Positions 27,618-37,254 of a DNA stretch of 64,000 nt are shown in pieces. Within the stretch, counting starts at the first letter, position 1, and every line of letters begins with the position of its first letter. Source of the DNA: Oscillospiraceae bacterium. Its GTDB lineage: Bacteria; Bacillota; Clostridia; Oscillospirales; Ruminococcaceae. The notes below the pieces were generated by a model. That model was not told the DNA's origin. It saw only the letters and a program-made list of their open reading frames with translations, and searched no databases. The translations under genes and the position numbers were made by a program. The stretch lies in assembly GCA_009784825.1 (NCBI GenBank), contig WQXO01000003.1, positions 112,997 to 176,996 on the forward strand, given 5' to 3'.

Positions 27618-28632
27618 TTAACATATCGGGCGTTATTGTGGTTACTCCTCCCGGTGCAATACCGAACTCATTTCCGCCCGGACTCGATTCCAAAATATCG
27701 TCCACGTTATATTTATCTCTGATATTCGATTCAATCTGGGCAATCCTGTCATAGATTCCCGGAGGAGCTTCTCTTCCGTCGTCCATGCTTCCCGGAAGCG
27801 GACCCAGGTCATAGTCATACTTTAATATATCAGTAATAATCTCGGTATCATTAAGGTCAAAGTCGTTTCTGATAATAACAAGCTCAACACGCCTGTTTTT
27901 TGCACGACCTTCCTCGGTATCGTTAGGGTAATAAGGGTCATACTGTGCCTTACCGATTGGCTCATACTTTTCAGAATCCACCATTCTGCCGATATGGGGA
28001 GGAAGCCCCCAATCCAAATAACTCGTTACAGAAACCGCACGCATACTCGACAAAGTCCAATCGTTTACCATTGACACAGAACCCGGAGCGTCCGCAGTAT
28101 GCCCCACAACCTCGACTAATTTTATATAATCGCCGATTGCCTTAATACCCGGTGCGATTACGTTTAACGCTCGTATGCCTCCCGGAAGCAGCTCATAACT
28201 GTCGGGAGCGAACATAATTTCCGAGTCGAAGCGTATGTACAATCTTCCCGCCGCCATCTGCGTGGAAACAGAAGCCTCCATACCGCTGTCAGCAATAGCG
28301 TCAGACACCCAGTTGAACAGGTCATCGAAGGTCATCGGCAAATGCCCCGGAATGCCCGGAGCCCCCTCGGGGTCAGACGGTAAATCGGGTGCTGCGAAAT
28401 CGTTTACATCGTTGTCGCTGTCCGCAACAGGGTCATCGACCTTAACAACATTGACATACGTGCCGGAAATCTGCGTCATCGACTGTAAAATCCACTGCAT
28501 TTTCGCTTCATCAGGGGTAGAAGCGGCATACATCAAAACGAAGAAGCACAGTAACAGTGAGATTAAGTCCGCATAAGTGGTCAACCAACCCTCGGTATTT
28601 TCGCCGGCGGCAGCCTGTTTTTTTCTTGCCAT
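27604..28632 (-). CDS. motB: flagellar motor stator protein MotB
   Basis: A 342-residue stator subunit. It has one membrane helix with the ion-carrying Asp in TYADLISLLLCFFVLMYA, a long acidic plug/linker and an OmpA-like peptidoglycan-binding domain (VEVVGHTADAPG, LSSMRAVSVTSYL, NRRVELVIIRN). The ATG at 28632 follows AGAGGAG at 8 bases; the ORF-track start at 28653 is less likely. The ion, H+ or Na+, cannot be told from this sequence alone. Confidence 0.94.
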   Translation of the reverse strand: MARKKQAAAGENTEGWLTTYADLISLLLCFFVLMYAASTPDEAKMQWILQSMTQISGTYVNVVKVDDPVADSDNDVNDFAAPDLPSDPEGAPGIPGHLPMTFDDLFNWVSDAIADSGMEASVSTQMAAGRLYIRFDSEIMFAPDSYELLPGGIRALNVIAPGIKAIGDYIKLVEVVGHTADAPGSVSMVNDWTLSSMRAVSVTSYLDWGLPPHIGRMVDSEKYEPIGKAQYDPYYPNDTEEGRAKNRRVELVIIRNDFDLNDTEIITDILKYDYDLGPLPGSMDDGREAPPGIYDRIAQIESNIRDKYNVDDILESSPGGNEFGIAPGGVTTITPDMLINDE

Positions 28633-28737
28633 GCAAACCACTCCTCTCTGCACATTTTATCATTATAACATGTTTTTTTATAAAATGCAATAAATTTATT
28701 TAATATTCATAAATTTACCGTAAATTTAATTGTAATG

Positions 28738-29523
28738 CTACTTAGCGGCTTTTTCGTTATTCTTAACGTCAGATTTAGCTAACATAAATTCTAATTTTTC
28801 TTTAATCAAGCGGGGGTTCGAGCCTGCCGCAATGGACATAACGCCCTCTACCACTAACTGCATACACAGAATTTCCTTATCGTGGGCATTTTTCAAAGCA
28901 CTTCTGAGCGGGCCGAACAGGATATTCGCAAAAAGCGAACCATAAAGGGTGGTAATCATCGCAATTGCCATAAGCGGACCTAACTGAGAGGTATCCTCAC
29001 CTAATGAATTAAGCATGATAACGAGGGAGATAACCGTACCCATCATACCGAATGCGGGAGCGAGGGACATCATCTTTTCACAGAACGTCCACGCAATGGA
29101 GTGTCGCTCGGTTGTAAAATCAATAGCATCCTCGAGCATAGAGCGGACTTTATCGGGGTCATTAGCGTCAACAATCAGCATAATCGCTTGTTTAAGGAAC
29201 GGGTCTTCACACTTGCTTGCACCGTCCTCCAAAGCTAACAAACCCTTACTGCGGGCGGTGGTAGCGAAATCCTCTACTTGTTTTATGTAATCAACAGGGT
29301 TATTCTTAGGCGGAAGAAACGCAATTTTCAGATACTTAGGGAAGTCCTTAAGTACCTTAACGGGATATGAAGCGACAACCGTTGCAATAGTACCAACCAT
29401 AACGATAAGGAAACTACCAAAGCTGAAGAACATCGGAATTGCAACCGCACCACCAACATCGATTATAGCATACAGCAAAGCGGCGAAAGCCAATACAACA
29501 CCAATAATTAACGTAATATTCAT
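28738..29523 (-). CDS. motA: flagellar motor stator protein MotA
   Basis: A 261-residue protein with four membrane segments. The cytoplasmic loop holds charged residues expected to contact FliG. The helix 3 region, SLAPAFGMMGTVISLVIML, carries the conserved Pro. An AGAGGAA ribosome site precedes the ATG. It forms the stator with MotB, the next gene. Confidence 0.95.
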   Translation of the reverse strand: MNITLIIGVVLAFAALLYAIIDVGGAVAIPMFFSFGSFLIVMVGTIATVVASYPVKVLKDFPKYLKIAFLPPKNNPVDYIKQVEDFATTARSKGLLALEDGASKCEDPFLKQAIMLIVDANDPDKVRSMLEDAIDFTTERHSIAWTFCEKMMSLAPAFGMMGTVISLVIMLNSLGEDTSQLGPLMAIAMITTLYGSLFANILFGPLRSALKNAHDKEILCMQLVVEGVMSIAAGSNPRLIKEKLEFMLAKSDVKNNEKAAK

Positions 29524-29562
29524 ATATTTTATTCCTCTCGGATTTTTATTATCGAATTAGTT

Positions 29563-29757
29563 TTATTCACGTGCTTTTCTCTTAGAAAGCCGGCTGAATT
29601 CCAACACCTTGTCCATAATCTCCTCAACCGATTCGGTCACGATATAGGTATGACCGTTCATCATGGTAATAACGGTATCCGGTGTTTCCTGTGCGGTTTC
29701 GATTTGGTTCTCGTTAATCAGAATTTCCTTACCGCCCAATTTTGTCAATCGTATCAT
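29563..29757 (-). CDS. flbD: FlbD/SwrD-type flagellar protein
   Basis: A 64-residue protein, MIRLTKLGGKEILINENQIE at the start and VEEIMDKVLEFSR at the end. It belongs to the FlbD family found between flgE and motA in Gram-positives; in Bacillus the homologue SwrD increases stator power. This is not the Caulobacter transcription factor of the same name. Confidence 0.9.
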   Translation of the reverse strand: MIRLTKLGGKEILINENQIETAQETPDTVITMMNGHTYIVTESVEEIMDKVLEFSRLSKRKARE

Positions 29758-29782
29758 AATTTCTGCCCCTTTTTAATTTATC

Positions 29783-29834
29783 TGCGGGGGCGGCTTAGGA
29801 GTTTGCTTTGGGCAAACTCCATTAAGCCCCCTAC
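29783..29834. repeat. hairpin between flgE and flbD
   Basis: GGAGTTTGC and GCAAACTCC form a 9-bp stem with a 5-base loop, extended by GGCTTA / TAAGCC and an outer GGGGGC/GCCCCC. Possibly an mRNA processing or attenuation site inside the operon, or a diverged member of the G-rich repeat family. Confidence 0.55.
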
Positions 29835-29846
29835 AGACGTTGTAAA

Positions 29847-31706
29847 TTATCTCTTAAGGTTAATCAATTCCTCGAGCATAGTATCAGACACCGTGATAAT
29901 CCTCGAGTTAGCTTGGAATCCCCTTTGTGTAATAATCATATCGGAGAATTCCTGTGACAAGTCCACGTTAGACATTTCTAATGCACCTGCAATAACAAAG
30001 GTATTTGTCTCATCAGAGGGGATTTTCACTCTCGGTTCACCGGAGTTGCGTGACTGGGTGAAATAAGAGGTTCCCACTTGGTTCAGACCGTTCGGGTTGA
30101 CGAAGTCCACAATGTCAATCCGTCCGAGAAGTAACATCTCGTGCTGTGGGTGCATAGCGTAAATAACGCCGTCACGTCCGATTTCGATGATACAGTCATC
30201 GGGAGTCTGCGGTGTGAAGAAGAACCCGCCCTCCATACGAACAGTTGTAAGGCTTTCAAAAGCCGAGCTGAAGAAGCTGTTAGCACCGTTCGCCATAGCA
30301 ACTAAAAGGGTTCTGCCGTTCATATAATTTTCAAAGTCACGGAAGCCTGCGGGCGGCGTAGCGGGAGCGGTGTTCACCATAGCGGTCATCAGCATATCTG
30401 CTCCGGCGTTAGTACCGGTAACTCTGATTGAGCGGTCGGGGATAGTAGCGTCGGTAACTTCACCTGCGGCGTTACGGGTAACACCTGTCACAAGGTCAAT
30501 CTGCTCTTGAATTTGAGCAAGTGTTACGTTCCCGTCAGCCGGTAATGAAATGGTCAGAACATTCTCGGTCCATCTCGCAGTAACAGCACCGTTGGAGTTC
30601 TTGTTATCCACGTTAATTTCATATCTGTTACCTGCCGCACCTGCTTTATCCATTAAGAAATTGAGTTCAACAGAGTCAGAAACTCTCAAGGTGTTTTTCG
30701 CCTGCTGTGCCGCTGTAGGATTGGGAACAAGCGGAGTAGCCGAGGGAATCGAGTTAAAGGTAATCGAAATACCCGCATTGGGGTCTTCGGGGTTATAGAT
30801 AACGGGGTCAACATTAACGCCGCCGAGACGAATAGCGTCCTTGAGGTCGTCGGAGAACATCTGCGAAATCCTGTCAGTCAGCATTCTTTCCCAAGAAGCC
30901 GCCTGTGCGGGAGTAACAGTTGCGGGAGCTGCCGCAATACCTAATGCGGGAGGGTATACCGCCCCTGCGGGAGGAACCTGCCCTGCAATGGGGCGAGGAC
31001 CGATACCGCCGGCTACAGGAGGGCCGGGAATATAGTTAACTGCTAAAATTCCCTCATAGTCCTTGTTTAAGTCCATGAACACGTTAAGGGTAGAGCCGCT
31101 CATATTAGCGAAAGGCACGTCGGAGGGGATAATGCTGATGTTGATGTTTCCGCCCGGTCCGAAGCCGCCTGCTTCAAATATAATCTCATGTCCGAGGTAT
31201 TCTTTAATTGAATAAGAAGCCGAATCCTCAATCGGAGGAATAAACAGATTAATCCGCTGAGAGCTTGCGGGAATACCGGTGGGGTCTCCCGAAACACCGA
31301 GGACGATGTTACCGTTGGGGTCAACTAAGTTGCCGAAGCTGTCCACGTCAAAACGTCCGAGTCTTGTATAATAGATGTTACCCATCGAGTCCATAACCTG
31401 GAAGAAACCTGCACCCTCAAGTGCACAGTCGAACACGCTGTCGGAATAGGTCAACCCCGACTGGGTCATAACCTTGCTGATTGTGCCTAACTGAACGCCG
31501 TAACCGACTTGTTTGGGGTTAACACCGCCGGCAGTGAAGTTACCGCCCGAGGCACTTTGTTTTGTCTGATAGTATACGTCCTTAAAGGTTACAGTTCCCG
31601 CTTTATAGGCGGTGGTGTTTACGTTAGCGATGTTGTTACCGATAACGTCCATGCGTTGGTTATGGGTTTTAAGCCCGGTCACACCGGAATACAAAGATTT
31701 AATCAT
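29847..31706 (-). CDS. flgE: flagellar hook protein FlgE
   Basis: A 619-residue hook subunit. The N-terminus SLYSGVTGLKTHNQRMDVIGNNIANVNTTAYK and C-terminus SNVDLSQEFSDMIITQRGFQANSRIITVSD are the axial coiled-coil segments. The protein is longer than the roughly 400-residue enteric hook because of a large central region, including a Pro/Ala/Gly-rich stretch (about 225-270). The ATG at 31706 follows AAAGGA. Confidence 0.94.
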   Translation of the reverse strand: MIKSLYSGVTGLKTHNQRMDVIGNNIANVNTTAYKAGTVTFKDVYYQTKQSASGGNFTAGGVNPKQVGYGVQLGTISKVMTQSGLTYSDSVFDCALEGAGFFQVMDSMGNIYYTRLGRFDVDSFGNLVDPNGNIVLGVSGDPTGIPASSQRINLFIPPIEDSASYSIKEYLGHEIIFEAGGFGPGGNINISIIPSDVPFANMSGSTLNVFMDLNKDYEGILAVNYIPGPPVAGGIGPRPIAGQVPPAGAVYPPALGIAAAPATVTPAQAASWERMLTDRISQMFSDDLKDAIRLGGVNVDPVIYNPEDPNAGISITFNSIPSATPLVPNPTAAQQAKNTLRVSDSVELNFLMDKAGAAGNRYEINVDNKNSNGAVTARWTENVLTISLPADGNVTLAQIQEQIDLVTGVTRNAAGEVTDATIPDRSIRVTGTNAGADMLMTAMVNTAPATPPAGFRDFENYMNGRTLLVAMANGANSFFSSAFESLTTVRMEGGFFFTPQTPDDCIIEIGRDGVIYAMHPQHEMLLLGRIDIVDFVNPNGLNQVGTSYFTQSRNSGEPRVKIPSDETNTFVIAGALEMSNVDLSQEFSDMIITQRGFQANSRIITVSDTMLEELINLKR

Positions 31707-31847
31707 AATAATTCCTTTCATTGGTGCTGAAAGGATTTGCTCATCAATCGGTCAGAGCAAATTATGTTTCTTTCAAACAATTGTCAATTGTCAACTGTCA
31801 ATTGTTCGTCAGACCAACATTTTTTTCTTTCAGCAAATATTTAATTT

Positions 31848-32261
31848 TCAAATAATTATTGTCGAGTCGATATTCGTGAACACCGTACCCGTTAAGTCGT
31901 CGCCCGACAAAGCTGTAATGACCTTACTGTTTTTGACACTTACTAAGAATGCGGTAGAATCAACCAGAACAAGTGCGTCCGTGCTACCCTTCTGTGCCGC
32001 CATTTCAACACCCTTGTTGAGCCTGTCTAACTTATTATTTTCGGAAATATCGATGCTTCTGCTCTCGATACGCCTCATTGCGTGACCCGAAAATTCCACT
32101 CCGCCTTTCTTGGTCAGCTCCCGATTAAGAACGTCGGTGAAACTCTCGCCGTTTTCGTTGGTTTTCGGAAGACCGGCGGGCTGGCTTGGTGAACCCGTAA
32201 CAGAGCCTGTTGAAACATTGACCTGCCTGTTATTAAGCTTCAGGTAATCGCTGAGCAGCAT
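31848..32261 (-). CDS. flagellar operon protein (flg_new type)
   Basis: A 137-residue protein with a variable N-terminus and the conserved C-terminal block FSGHAMRRIESRSIDISENNKLDRLNKGVEMAAQKGSTDALVLVDSTAFLVSVKNSKVITAL. This family is regularly found between flgD and flgE in Gram-positive flagellar operons; its role is unknown, possibly hook assembly. A GGAGGGG ribosome site precedes the ATG. Confidence 0.85.
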   Translation of the reverse strand: MLLSDYLKLNNRQVNVSTGSVTGSPSQPAGLPKTNENGESFTDVLNRELTKKGGVEFSGHAMRRIESRSIDISENNKLDRLNKGVEMAAQKGSTDALVLVDSTAFLVSVKNSKVITALSGDDLTGTVFTNIDSTIII

Positions 32262-32277
32262 ACTATCCCCTCCTTTC

Positions 32278-32310
32278 TAATTAATAATGAATAATTAATA
32301 GTTAATAATG
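32278..32310. repeat. AT-rich intergenic repeat (half copy)
   Basis: Taattaataatgaataattaatagttaataatgg in the short gap between flgD and the operon protein. Confidence 0.5.
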
Positions 32311-32328
32311 GATTGTTACTCGGTTGTT

Positions 32329-32994
32329 CTATGGAGTTTCCTTCGGAACCTCCTTCGTTTCCTCCTTAGCCTCTTCCTTAGGAGCGTCCTCGACCTTAGC
32401 CACGCTGAACAGCGGATAAGCAATGTCCTTAATAATAATGGAAATACTGCCGTCCTTAATTTCCACTCGCTGAACAACACCTTCCTCCACTACGCCGACG
32501 CCGACGTTGTTGACTAACCCGACTGTGACATACTTCCCGATAAGACTTGTTGCAAATGCACCGTCACTTCCGTTGGCTTTACCGAACCCGCCGTCCAACA
32601 CCTCCATGACGTTTTTAAGCGGATAAGACTTACCGTCCACAGTAACAGAGAACTGCCCGCCCGAGAAATCCACCTTAGTGACATAACCGGTCTTAACGTC
32701 CATTCCCGTACCGGTGCTGGAAGCCACGATAACGGCTTTCCCGACCATTGATTGTGCATAGTTAGCGTTGTTGAAATATAAAGCCTCTTGTTGAACCTGC
32801 AACGCAGTGAACGAAGCCATCTGCGAAATAAACTCGGTATTCGACATAGGGTCAAGGGGGTCTTGGTTTGACATTTCCGCAACCAACAACTTATAGAAAG
32901 TCTCGATGGTTGCCATATCTTTCCCTTTATCCTCGAACAAATGTGCATACTTCTTGTGGTTTTCTTGAATACTGTTTACACTGTTAATAGCCAT
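32329..32994 (-). CDS. flgD: flagellar hook-capping protein FlgD
   Basis: A 221-residue cap needed for hook assembly. The N-terminal signature is FYKLLVAEMSNQDPLDPMSNTEFISQMASFTALQQ-like, followed by a small beta domain (MVGKAVIVASSTGTG). The C-terminal tail is Lys/Glu/Pro repetitive (KEEAKEETKEVPKE) and probably disordered. Confidence 0.94.
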   Translation of the reverse strand: MAINSVNSIQENHKKYAHLFEDKGKDMATIETFYKLLVAEMSNQDPLDPMSNTEFISQMASFTALQVQQEALYFNNANYAQSMVGKAVIVASSTGTGMDVKTGYVTKVDFSGGQFSVTVDGKSYPLKNVMEVLDGGFGKANGSDGAFATSLIGKYVTVGLVNNVGVGVVEEGVVQRVEIKDGSISIIIKDIAYPLFSVAKVEDAPKEEAKEETKEVPKETP

Positions 32995-33013
32995 TTATAA
33001 AAGTCCCCCTTTC

Positions 33014-34393
33014 CTATACTAACGCTTGAATTACTTCAGCGAAGCTTACCTCGACGTCTTCCTCTTCCTCCGAATTGTCGTCGTCGTCCTTAGAACCCTG
33101 CTGTTGATTTTGCCGTTCATCCTCGGTTAAATCGCTGTAGCTTTTTTGAACCGCCGAAGTCAGAACCTCATACTTTTCAACAACAACCCCGCTTAATTCA
33201 ATTGCGGCGATTACATGCTGTGCCCTCATTGCGAGCAGCTCACGTGTCTGCGGATTATCGGCTAAGATTTGAACAGCAACCCCCGTTGCATTAGCCGCTA
33301 ACTTGATTGTGATTTTCCCGAGCATCTGCGGATTAAGTGTAATCTCAAAAGCAGTAGAGCTTTCTTTCCCGCCGAACGCCGTCAGCTTTTCGAGAACCGC
33401 CTGACTTACCTGAACCGTCACCCGCTGTTCAATCGGCAGTGGCTTAGCCGATAACTGCTCCGGCTTTGCTAACTCTGCCTGCTCGGTTAAGAGAACGTCC
33501 TCTTTCTTGACCTCGGTATTCGCTTCAGATTTTTCGGACTTACCGCCCAATAACTCTTTCAACTCACCGCTTTCCTTAATTTCCGGCTTACCGAGAGAGT
33601 TTAACATGGCTTTAAGCTCGTCAGAGTCTTGCGGATTTCCGGAGTTCTGTGTCGTCGCAGGAGCATCTTCCTTAACAACCTTCACATCACTCGGATTAAG
33701 AGCCGCCATTTCCTTTTCGCCAAGCCCGAAAGTGTTTACTGCCGTTTCGGATTTGCCTGCGGTTTCAGCAGAATTCTCGGTCAAAACAACCGTTTCATTT
33801 CCGCCGGACACAGCAAAGCCCTTCGCAGCCGCTCCCTGTGCGGACAGTTCCGTTGTGGCTTCCGCATGTGGAATATCGAGCGTGTCAAGCGAAGTTTCAA
33901 AGCTTTCCGGATACTGCAATGTCACGTCAACCCAATCTAACGTATTAAGTGGATTAAGTAATGCGTCCAACACTAAAACCTGTTCTTCATTTGAAGAAAC
34001 TGCGGTATCCGCCTTTTGTTTAAGTTTAATAACATCGCCGTCATTTGATGTTATCACCTGCATACCGCCCTTGGTTGCCGCAATTGCGACTTCCTCGGTC
34101 CCGGTAACGCTGTCGCCCTGAATTAATTCCGCCTCGCTCAAAACCTCTTGACCAATGCCCTGTGCGTGGATTGGGACATCTGCGATTTTGGGATGAATGA
34201 TTATGATTTCGCTTTTTTCATCGCCGACTACTTGTGAAACGACCGTCTCGTCGTTAATGCAGTGTTTCCCGATTTCACCCTGTAAGCAGGACGCAAACGA
34301 CTTTTCAGACTCGTCATAGCTTTTGTTCCCTGCATAAACGCCCGACATAGGCTCACATACAATCGGCACAGAAACTGTACCTATTCCATTCAT
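33014..34393 (-). CDS. fliK: flagellar hook-length control protein FliK
   Basis: A 459-residue secreted ruler. The N-terminal two thirds is a low-complexity, probably disordered region. The C-terminal domain (about 350-450) has QRVTVQVSQAVLEKL and the conserved FEITLNPQMLGKITIKL core, then an acidic tail (DDDDNSEEEEDVE). The ATG at 34393 follows AAGGAGG; the ORF-track extension to 34531 covers an AT-rich promoter region. Confidence 0.9.
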   Translation of the reverse strand: MNGIGTVSVPIVCEPMSGVYAGNKSYDESEKSFASCLQGEIGKHCINDETVVSQVVGDEKSEIIIIHPKIADVPIHAQGIGQEVLSEAELIQGDSVTGTEEVAIAATKGGMQVITSNDGDVIKLKQKADTAVSSNEEQVLVLDALLNPLNTLDWVDVTLQYPESFETSLDTLDIPHAEATTELSAQGAAAKGFAVSGGNETVVLTENSAETAGKSETAVNTFGLGEKEMAALNPSDVKVVKEDAPATTQNSGNPQDSDELKAMLNSLGKPEIKESGELKELLGGKSEKSEANTEVKKEDVLLTEQAELAKPEQLSAKPLPIEQRVTVQVSQAVLEKLTAFGGKESSTAFEITLNPQMLGKITIKLAANATGVAVQILADNPQTRELLAMRAQHVIAAIELSGVVVEKYEVLTSAVQKSYSDLTEDERQNQQQGSKDDDDNSEEEEDVEVSFAEVIQALV

Positions 34394-34432
34394 ACCCTCA
34401 TCACCTCCTTCAAAATAAATTTTCACATTTTT

Positions 34433-34461
34433 ATTATATATAATAAATAATAAAAAGTCAA
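34433..34461 (-). promoter_or_regulatory. internal sigma-A promoter before fliK
   Basis: On the minus strand TTGACT (34461-34456) and TATAAT (34438-34433), 17 bases apart, lie in the AT-rich gap between fliJ and fliK. It would give extra expression of the hook, motor and export genes downstream. Confidence 0.6.
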
Positions 34462-34500
34462 TCATAAAAACGCAAAATTCGTCAAATATCACTAAAAATT

Positions 34501-34953
34501 CTATGCATTTGCTTCTTTTCTTTGTTCGCAATTACCCACAAATTCCTCGATGAACAGTTCTTGTTCTTTCATTTCCTTATGCCGATATTCCTCAAGCTGG
34601 CGTTCCTCCAATTTTTCGAGGGTATTGACCTCCTTGGTGGCTTCTATAACAACATTAAGCTGTCGCTCTATTTCCCGTTCTTTTAAGGTGATTAACCGCC
34701 TCATTTCGTGGGCTTCCTGCTGCTTAACGGTGATAAACCGCTTTCGTGAGGCTAAGTCAGAGGGCGTAATCCCCTTAATCATGATATACTCAAGCTCATC
34801 ACTTTTCAAATCGATTAGTTTAATTAAAGCGTTCAGTTCGTCGTTTAATTCGTTTAATTCCTTGCGTAAAATCCCGAGAGAGTTCTTCTCTGCCTCAAGA
34901 ATTTGTTCCTTATATTTTTTCAGCTTATCTAACGAAAACTTAAACTTTTTCAT
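34501..34953 (-). CDS. fliJ: flagellar export chaperone FliJ
   Basis: A 150-residue, highly charged coiled-coil protein starting MKKFKFSLDKLKKYKEQI, the usual FliJ opening. It links the FliI ATPase ring to FlhA. It follows fliI closely. Confidence 0.88.
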   Translation of the reverse strand: MKKFKFSLDKLKKYKEQILEAEKNSLGILRKELNELNDELNALIKLIDLKSDELEYIMIKGITPSDLASRKRFITVKQQEAHEMRRLITLKEREIERQLNVVIEATKEVNTLEKLEERQLEEYRHKEMKEQELFIEEFVGNCEQRKEANA

Positions 34954-34965
34954 AAATCATCAACC

Positions 34966-36276
34966 CTACATATGCCCGACTACTTTTTTAAGCATATCGA
35001 CGGTATCCTCCAAATCGAACGCCTCGTTTACCTTCTGTTTCAGAAATCCGTTAATCTCGTCAATTTTATCAATCGCTTCATCGAGCCGTCTGTTCGTGCC
35101 TTTTTTATACGCACCAATGGTAATCAAGTCATAGTTAGAGTCGTACAACGCCAATAAATCCCTTAACCTGTTCGCCGCCTCGTTATGGTCTTCCGGGCAA
35201 ATAATCGCCATAAGACGGGATATGCTCCCCAGAATATCAATTGCCGGATAATGGTTTCTCGCCGCTATTTTCCGTGAAAGAATGATATGCCCGTCAATGA
35301 TACCTCTCACGGTATCGGAAATCGGTTCATTAGTGTCGTCGCCTTCGACTAAAACCGCATAAATCCCGGTAATACTGCCCTTCTCGAAACAGCCCGCACG
35401 CTCCAGCAATTTCGGTAACGCCGAATAAATCGACGGAGTATACCCCCTCGCAATAGGCGGCTCACCTATAGACAAGCCAACCTCTCTTTGAGCCATTGCA
35501 AAACGGGTTAGGTTATCCATCATCAAAAGAACGTCTTTACCCTGCCGCATGAAATACTCTGCAATCGCCGTAGCCGTCAGCGGACACTTATTCCTCATCA
35601 TAGCGGGCTGGTCTCCCGTAGCAACTACCACCACAGAACGAGCCATACCCTCCTCGCCCAAGTCATTCTCGATGAATTCCCTAACCTCACGTCCACGCTC
35701 TCCCACGAGTGCAATGACGTTTAAGTCAGCTTTCACTTTTCGTGCAATCATACCCATAAGGGTGGATTTACCCACACCCGAGCCGGCGAATATACCGATA
35801 CGCTGACCTTTCCCGAGGGTGAGAATTCCGTCGATTGCTTTAACGCCCATTTCGAGCGGCTCCGCAATTTTCGGACGGGTCAACGGGTTAACAGGAATTC
35901 CCGAAATGGGCATAGTCCCCGTATAATCGACTTCCTCTTTCCCGTCAAGCGGACGACCGATGGCGTCGATAATCCTCCCGATTAAAGCGGGCGAGGTTTT
36001 CACCATCAGCTTATCGCCGGTATTATCGACGATACTTCCCGGGCCAATCCCCTCAATATCAGTATAAGGCATGAGCAATACTTTATCGGAGTTGAACCCG
36101 ACAACCTCTGCATAAACATGCCCTTTCATATCTTTATTGAATATTCTGCAAACGTCCCCGATATTACAAGACGGGCCGCTGGCTTCTATGGTCATACCGA
36201 TAATCTTCTCGATTTTCCCCATATTGCGATACGAGTCGAATATCTCTAATTCTTTCTTAAACCCTTTTAAATCCAT
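34966..36276 (-). CDS. fliI: flagellar export ATPase FliI
   Basis: A 436-residue F1-beta-like ATPase that energises type III export. Walker A GSGVGKSTLMG (about 165-175), Walker B VLLMMDNLTRFAMAQRE and the TRPKIAEPLEMGVKAIDG segment are intact. It starts with a one-base overlap of the fliH stop (TAATG). Confidence 0.97.
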   Translation of the reverse strand: MDLKGFKKELEIFDSYRNMGKIEKIIGMTIEASGPSCNIGDVCRIFNKDMKGHVYAEVVGFNSDKVLLMPYTDIEGIGPGSIVDNTGDKLMVKTSPALIGRIIDAIGRPLDGKEEVDYTGTMPISGIPVNPLTRPKIAEPLEMGVKAIDGILTLGKGQRIGIFAGSGVGKSTLMGMIARKVKADLNVIALVGERGREVREFIENDLGEEGMARSVVVVATGDQPAMMRNKCPLTATAIAEYFMRQGKDVLLMMDNLTRFAMAQREVGLSIGEPPIARGYTPSIYSALPKLLERAGCFEKGSITGIYAVLVEGDDTNEPISDTVRGIIDGHIILSRKIAARNHYPAIDILGSISRLMAIICPEDHNEAANRLRDLLALYDSNYDLITIGAYKKGTNRRLDEAIDKIDEINGFLKQKVNEAFDLEDTVDMLKKVVGHM

Positions 36277-37241
36277 TACTGCAACCCGCCCGTTTCCGAA
36301 ATATCCGAAAAATCGTCACCATCATCTTCATCGTCAGGTTTATTCTTGAACTTCCCTTTACCCAAATTCTCAATCATCTTAAGCTGCGTCAAAATTCCCG
36401 CATCAGCAATCTCACTGCCGTTGTCAAGAATCATTGTCCCCTTGGGTGCATCCTTGAGAATTTCAAATTCCACATGTTGATTTATCCCGAATATGCGGTT
36501 TAAATCGTCCAAATCCACATTAACCGATTCCTCAATATCCAACTTAGAAAGCGACACTTTAATATACGACGACCCGCGGAACGCCTTAGCTGCTTCCTTG
36601 AGCATTTTTGAAATAACCGCCTTGTCCTTCTGTTTAAGGCTGCCCACAGTAATTTTATTAGAAATGGTGAAAATTAAATCAAAAAGCTGATTTTCATAAT
36701 CACGGAATATCTGTTCTTTCTCCTCGGGAAACCGCCCCAACGCCGAATTTAACTCAATCAGCGTTTCCTTACACTTGCGTAATCCCTCGTTATACCCCTC
36801 CTCAAAGCCCGGCTCTCTGCCTGCCGCAAACCCGTCGGAATACCCTTTTTCCTCCACCGCTTTTTTAATGCCGACACATTCCTTTTCCGCACTTTCTTTT
36901 AATATCTGTGCAGTAATTCCTGCGTCCTCGAGGATTTCCGCCGCCTTAATTCTCGCCTCGTTTAATAATCTCTCACTCTCGTCGATATACTGTTGCTTGA
37001 GCTGTTCAAACTCGGCTAATTTTTCTTCCCTGATTCGTTGCTGTTCTAACTCTTCCTCCGAGATAACAGGAGCTTCCTCGATTTCCTCAACAATCTCCTC
37101 GACTGCCTCAGCCGGCTTGTTTAACTTTCTTTCACCGTTATCGATAGAGCGTGTTTCGGCATATAACGGGGTTCTCATTACCTCGGTTTTAACCGACCCC
37201 GTAACACTTATAAATTCACTTTTCTTAATAACCGAACCCAT
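36276..37241 (-). CDS. fliH: flagellar assembly protein FliH
   Basis: The stator-like regulator of FliI. The 321-residue protein is long for the family, with a variable N-terminus, a Glu-rich coiled coil (VEEIVEEIEEAPVISEEELE), the glycine-spaced helix YSDGFAAGREPGFEEGYNEG typical of FliH, and a C-terminal V-ATPase E-like domain. Confidence 0.9.
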   Translation of the reverse strand: MGSVIKKSEFISVTGSVKTEVMRTPLYAETRSIDNGERKLNKPAEAVEEIVEEIEEAPVISEEELEQQRIREEKLAEFEQLKQQYIDESERLLNEARIKAAEILEDAGITAQILKESAEKECVGIKKAVEEKGYSDGFAAGREPGFEEGYNEGLRKCKETLIELNSALGRFPEEKEQIFRDYENQLFDLIFTISNKITVGSLKQKDKAVISKMLKEAAKAFRGSSYIKVSLSKLDIEESVNVDLDDLNRIFGINQHVEFEILKDAPKGTMILDNGSEIADAGILTQLKMIENLGKGKFKNKPDDEDDGDDFSDISETGGLQ

Positions 37242-37254
37242 TAAATCACCCCAA

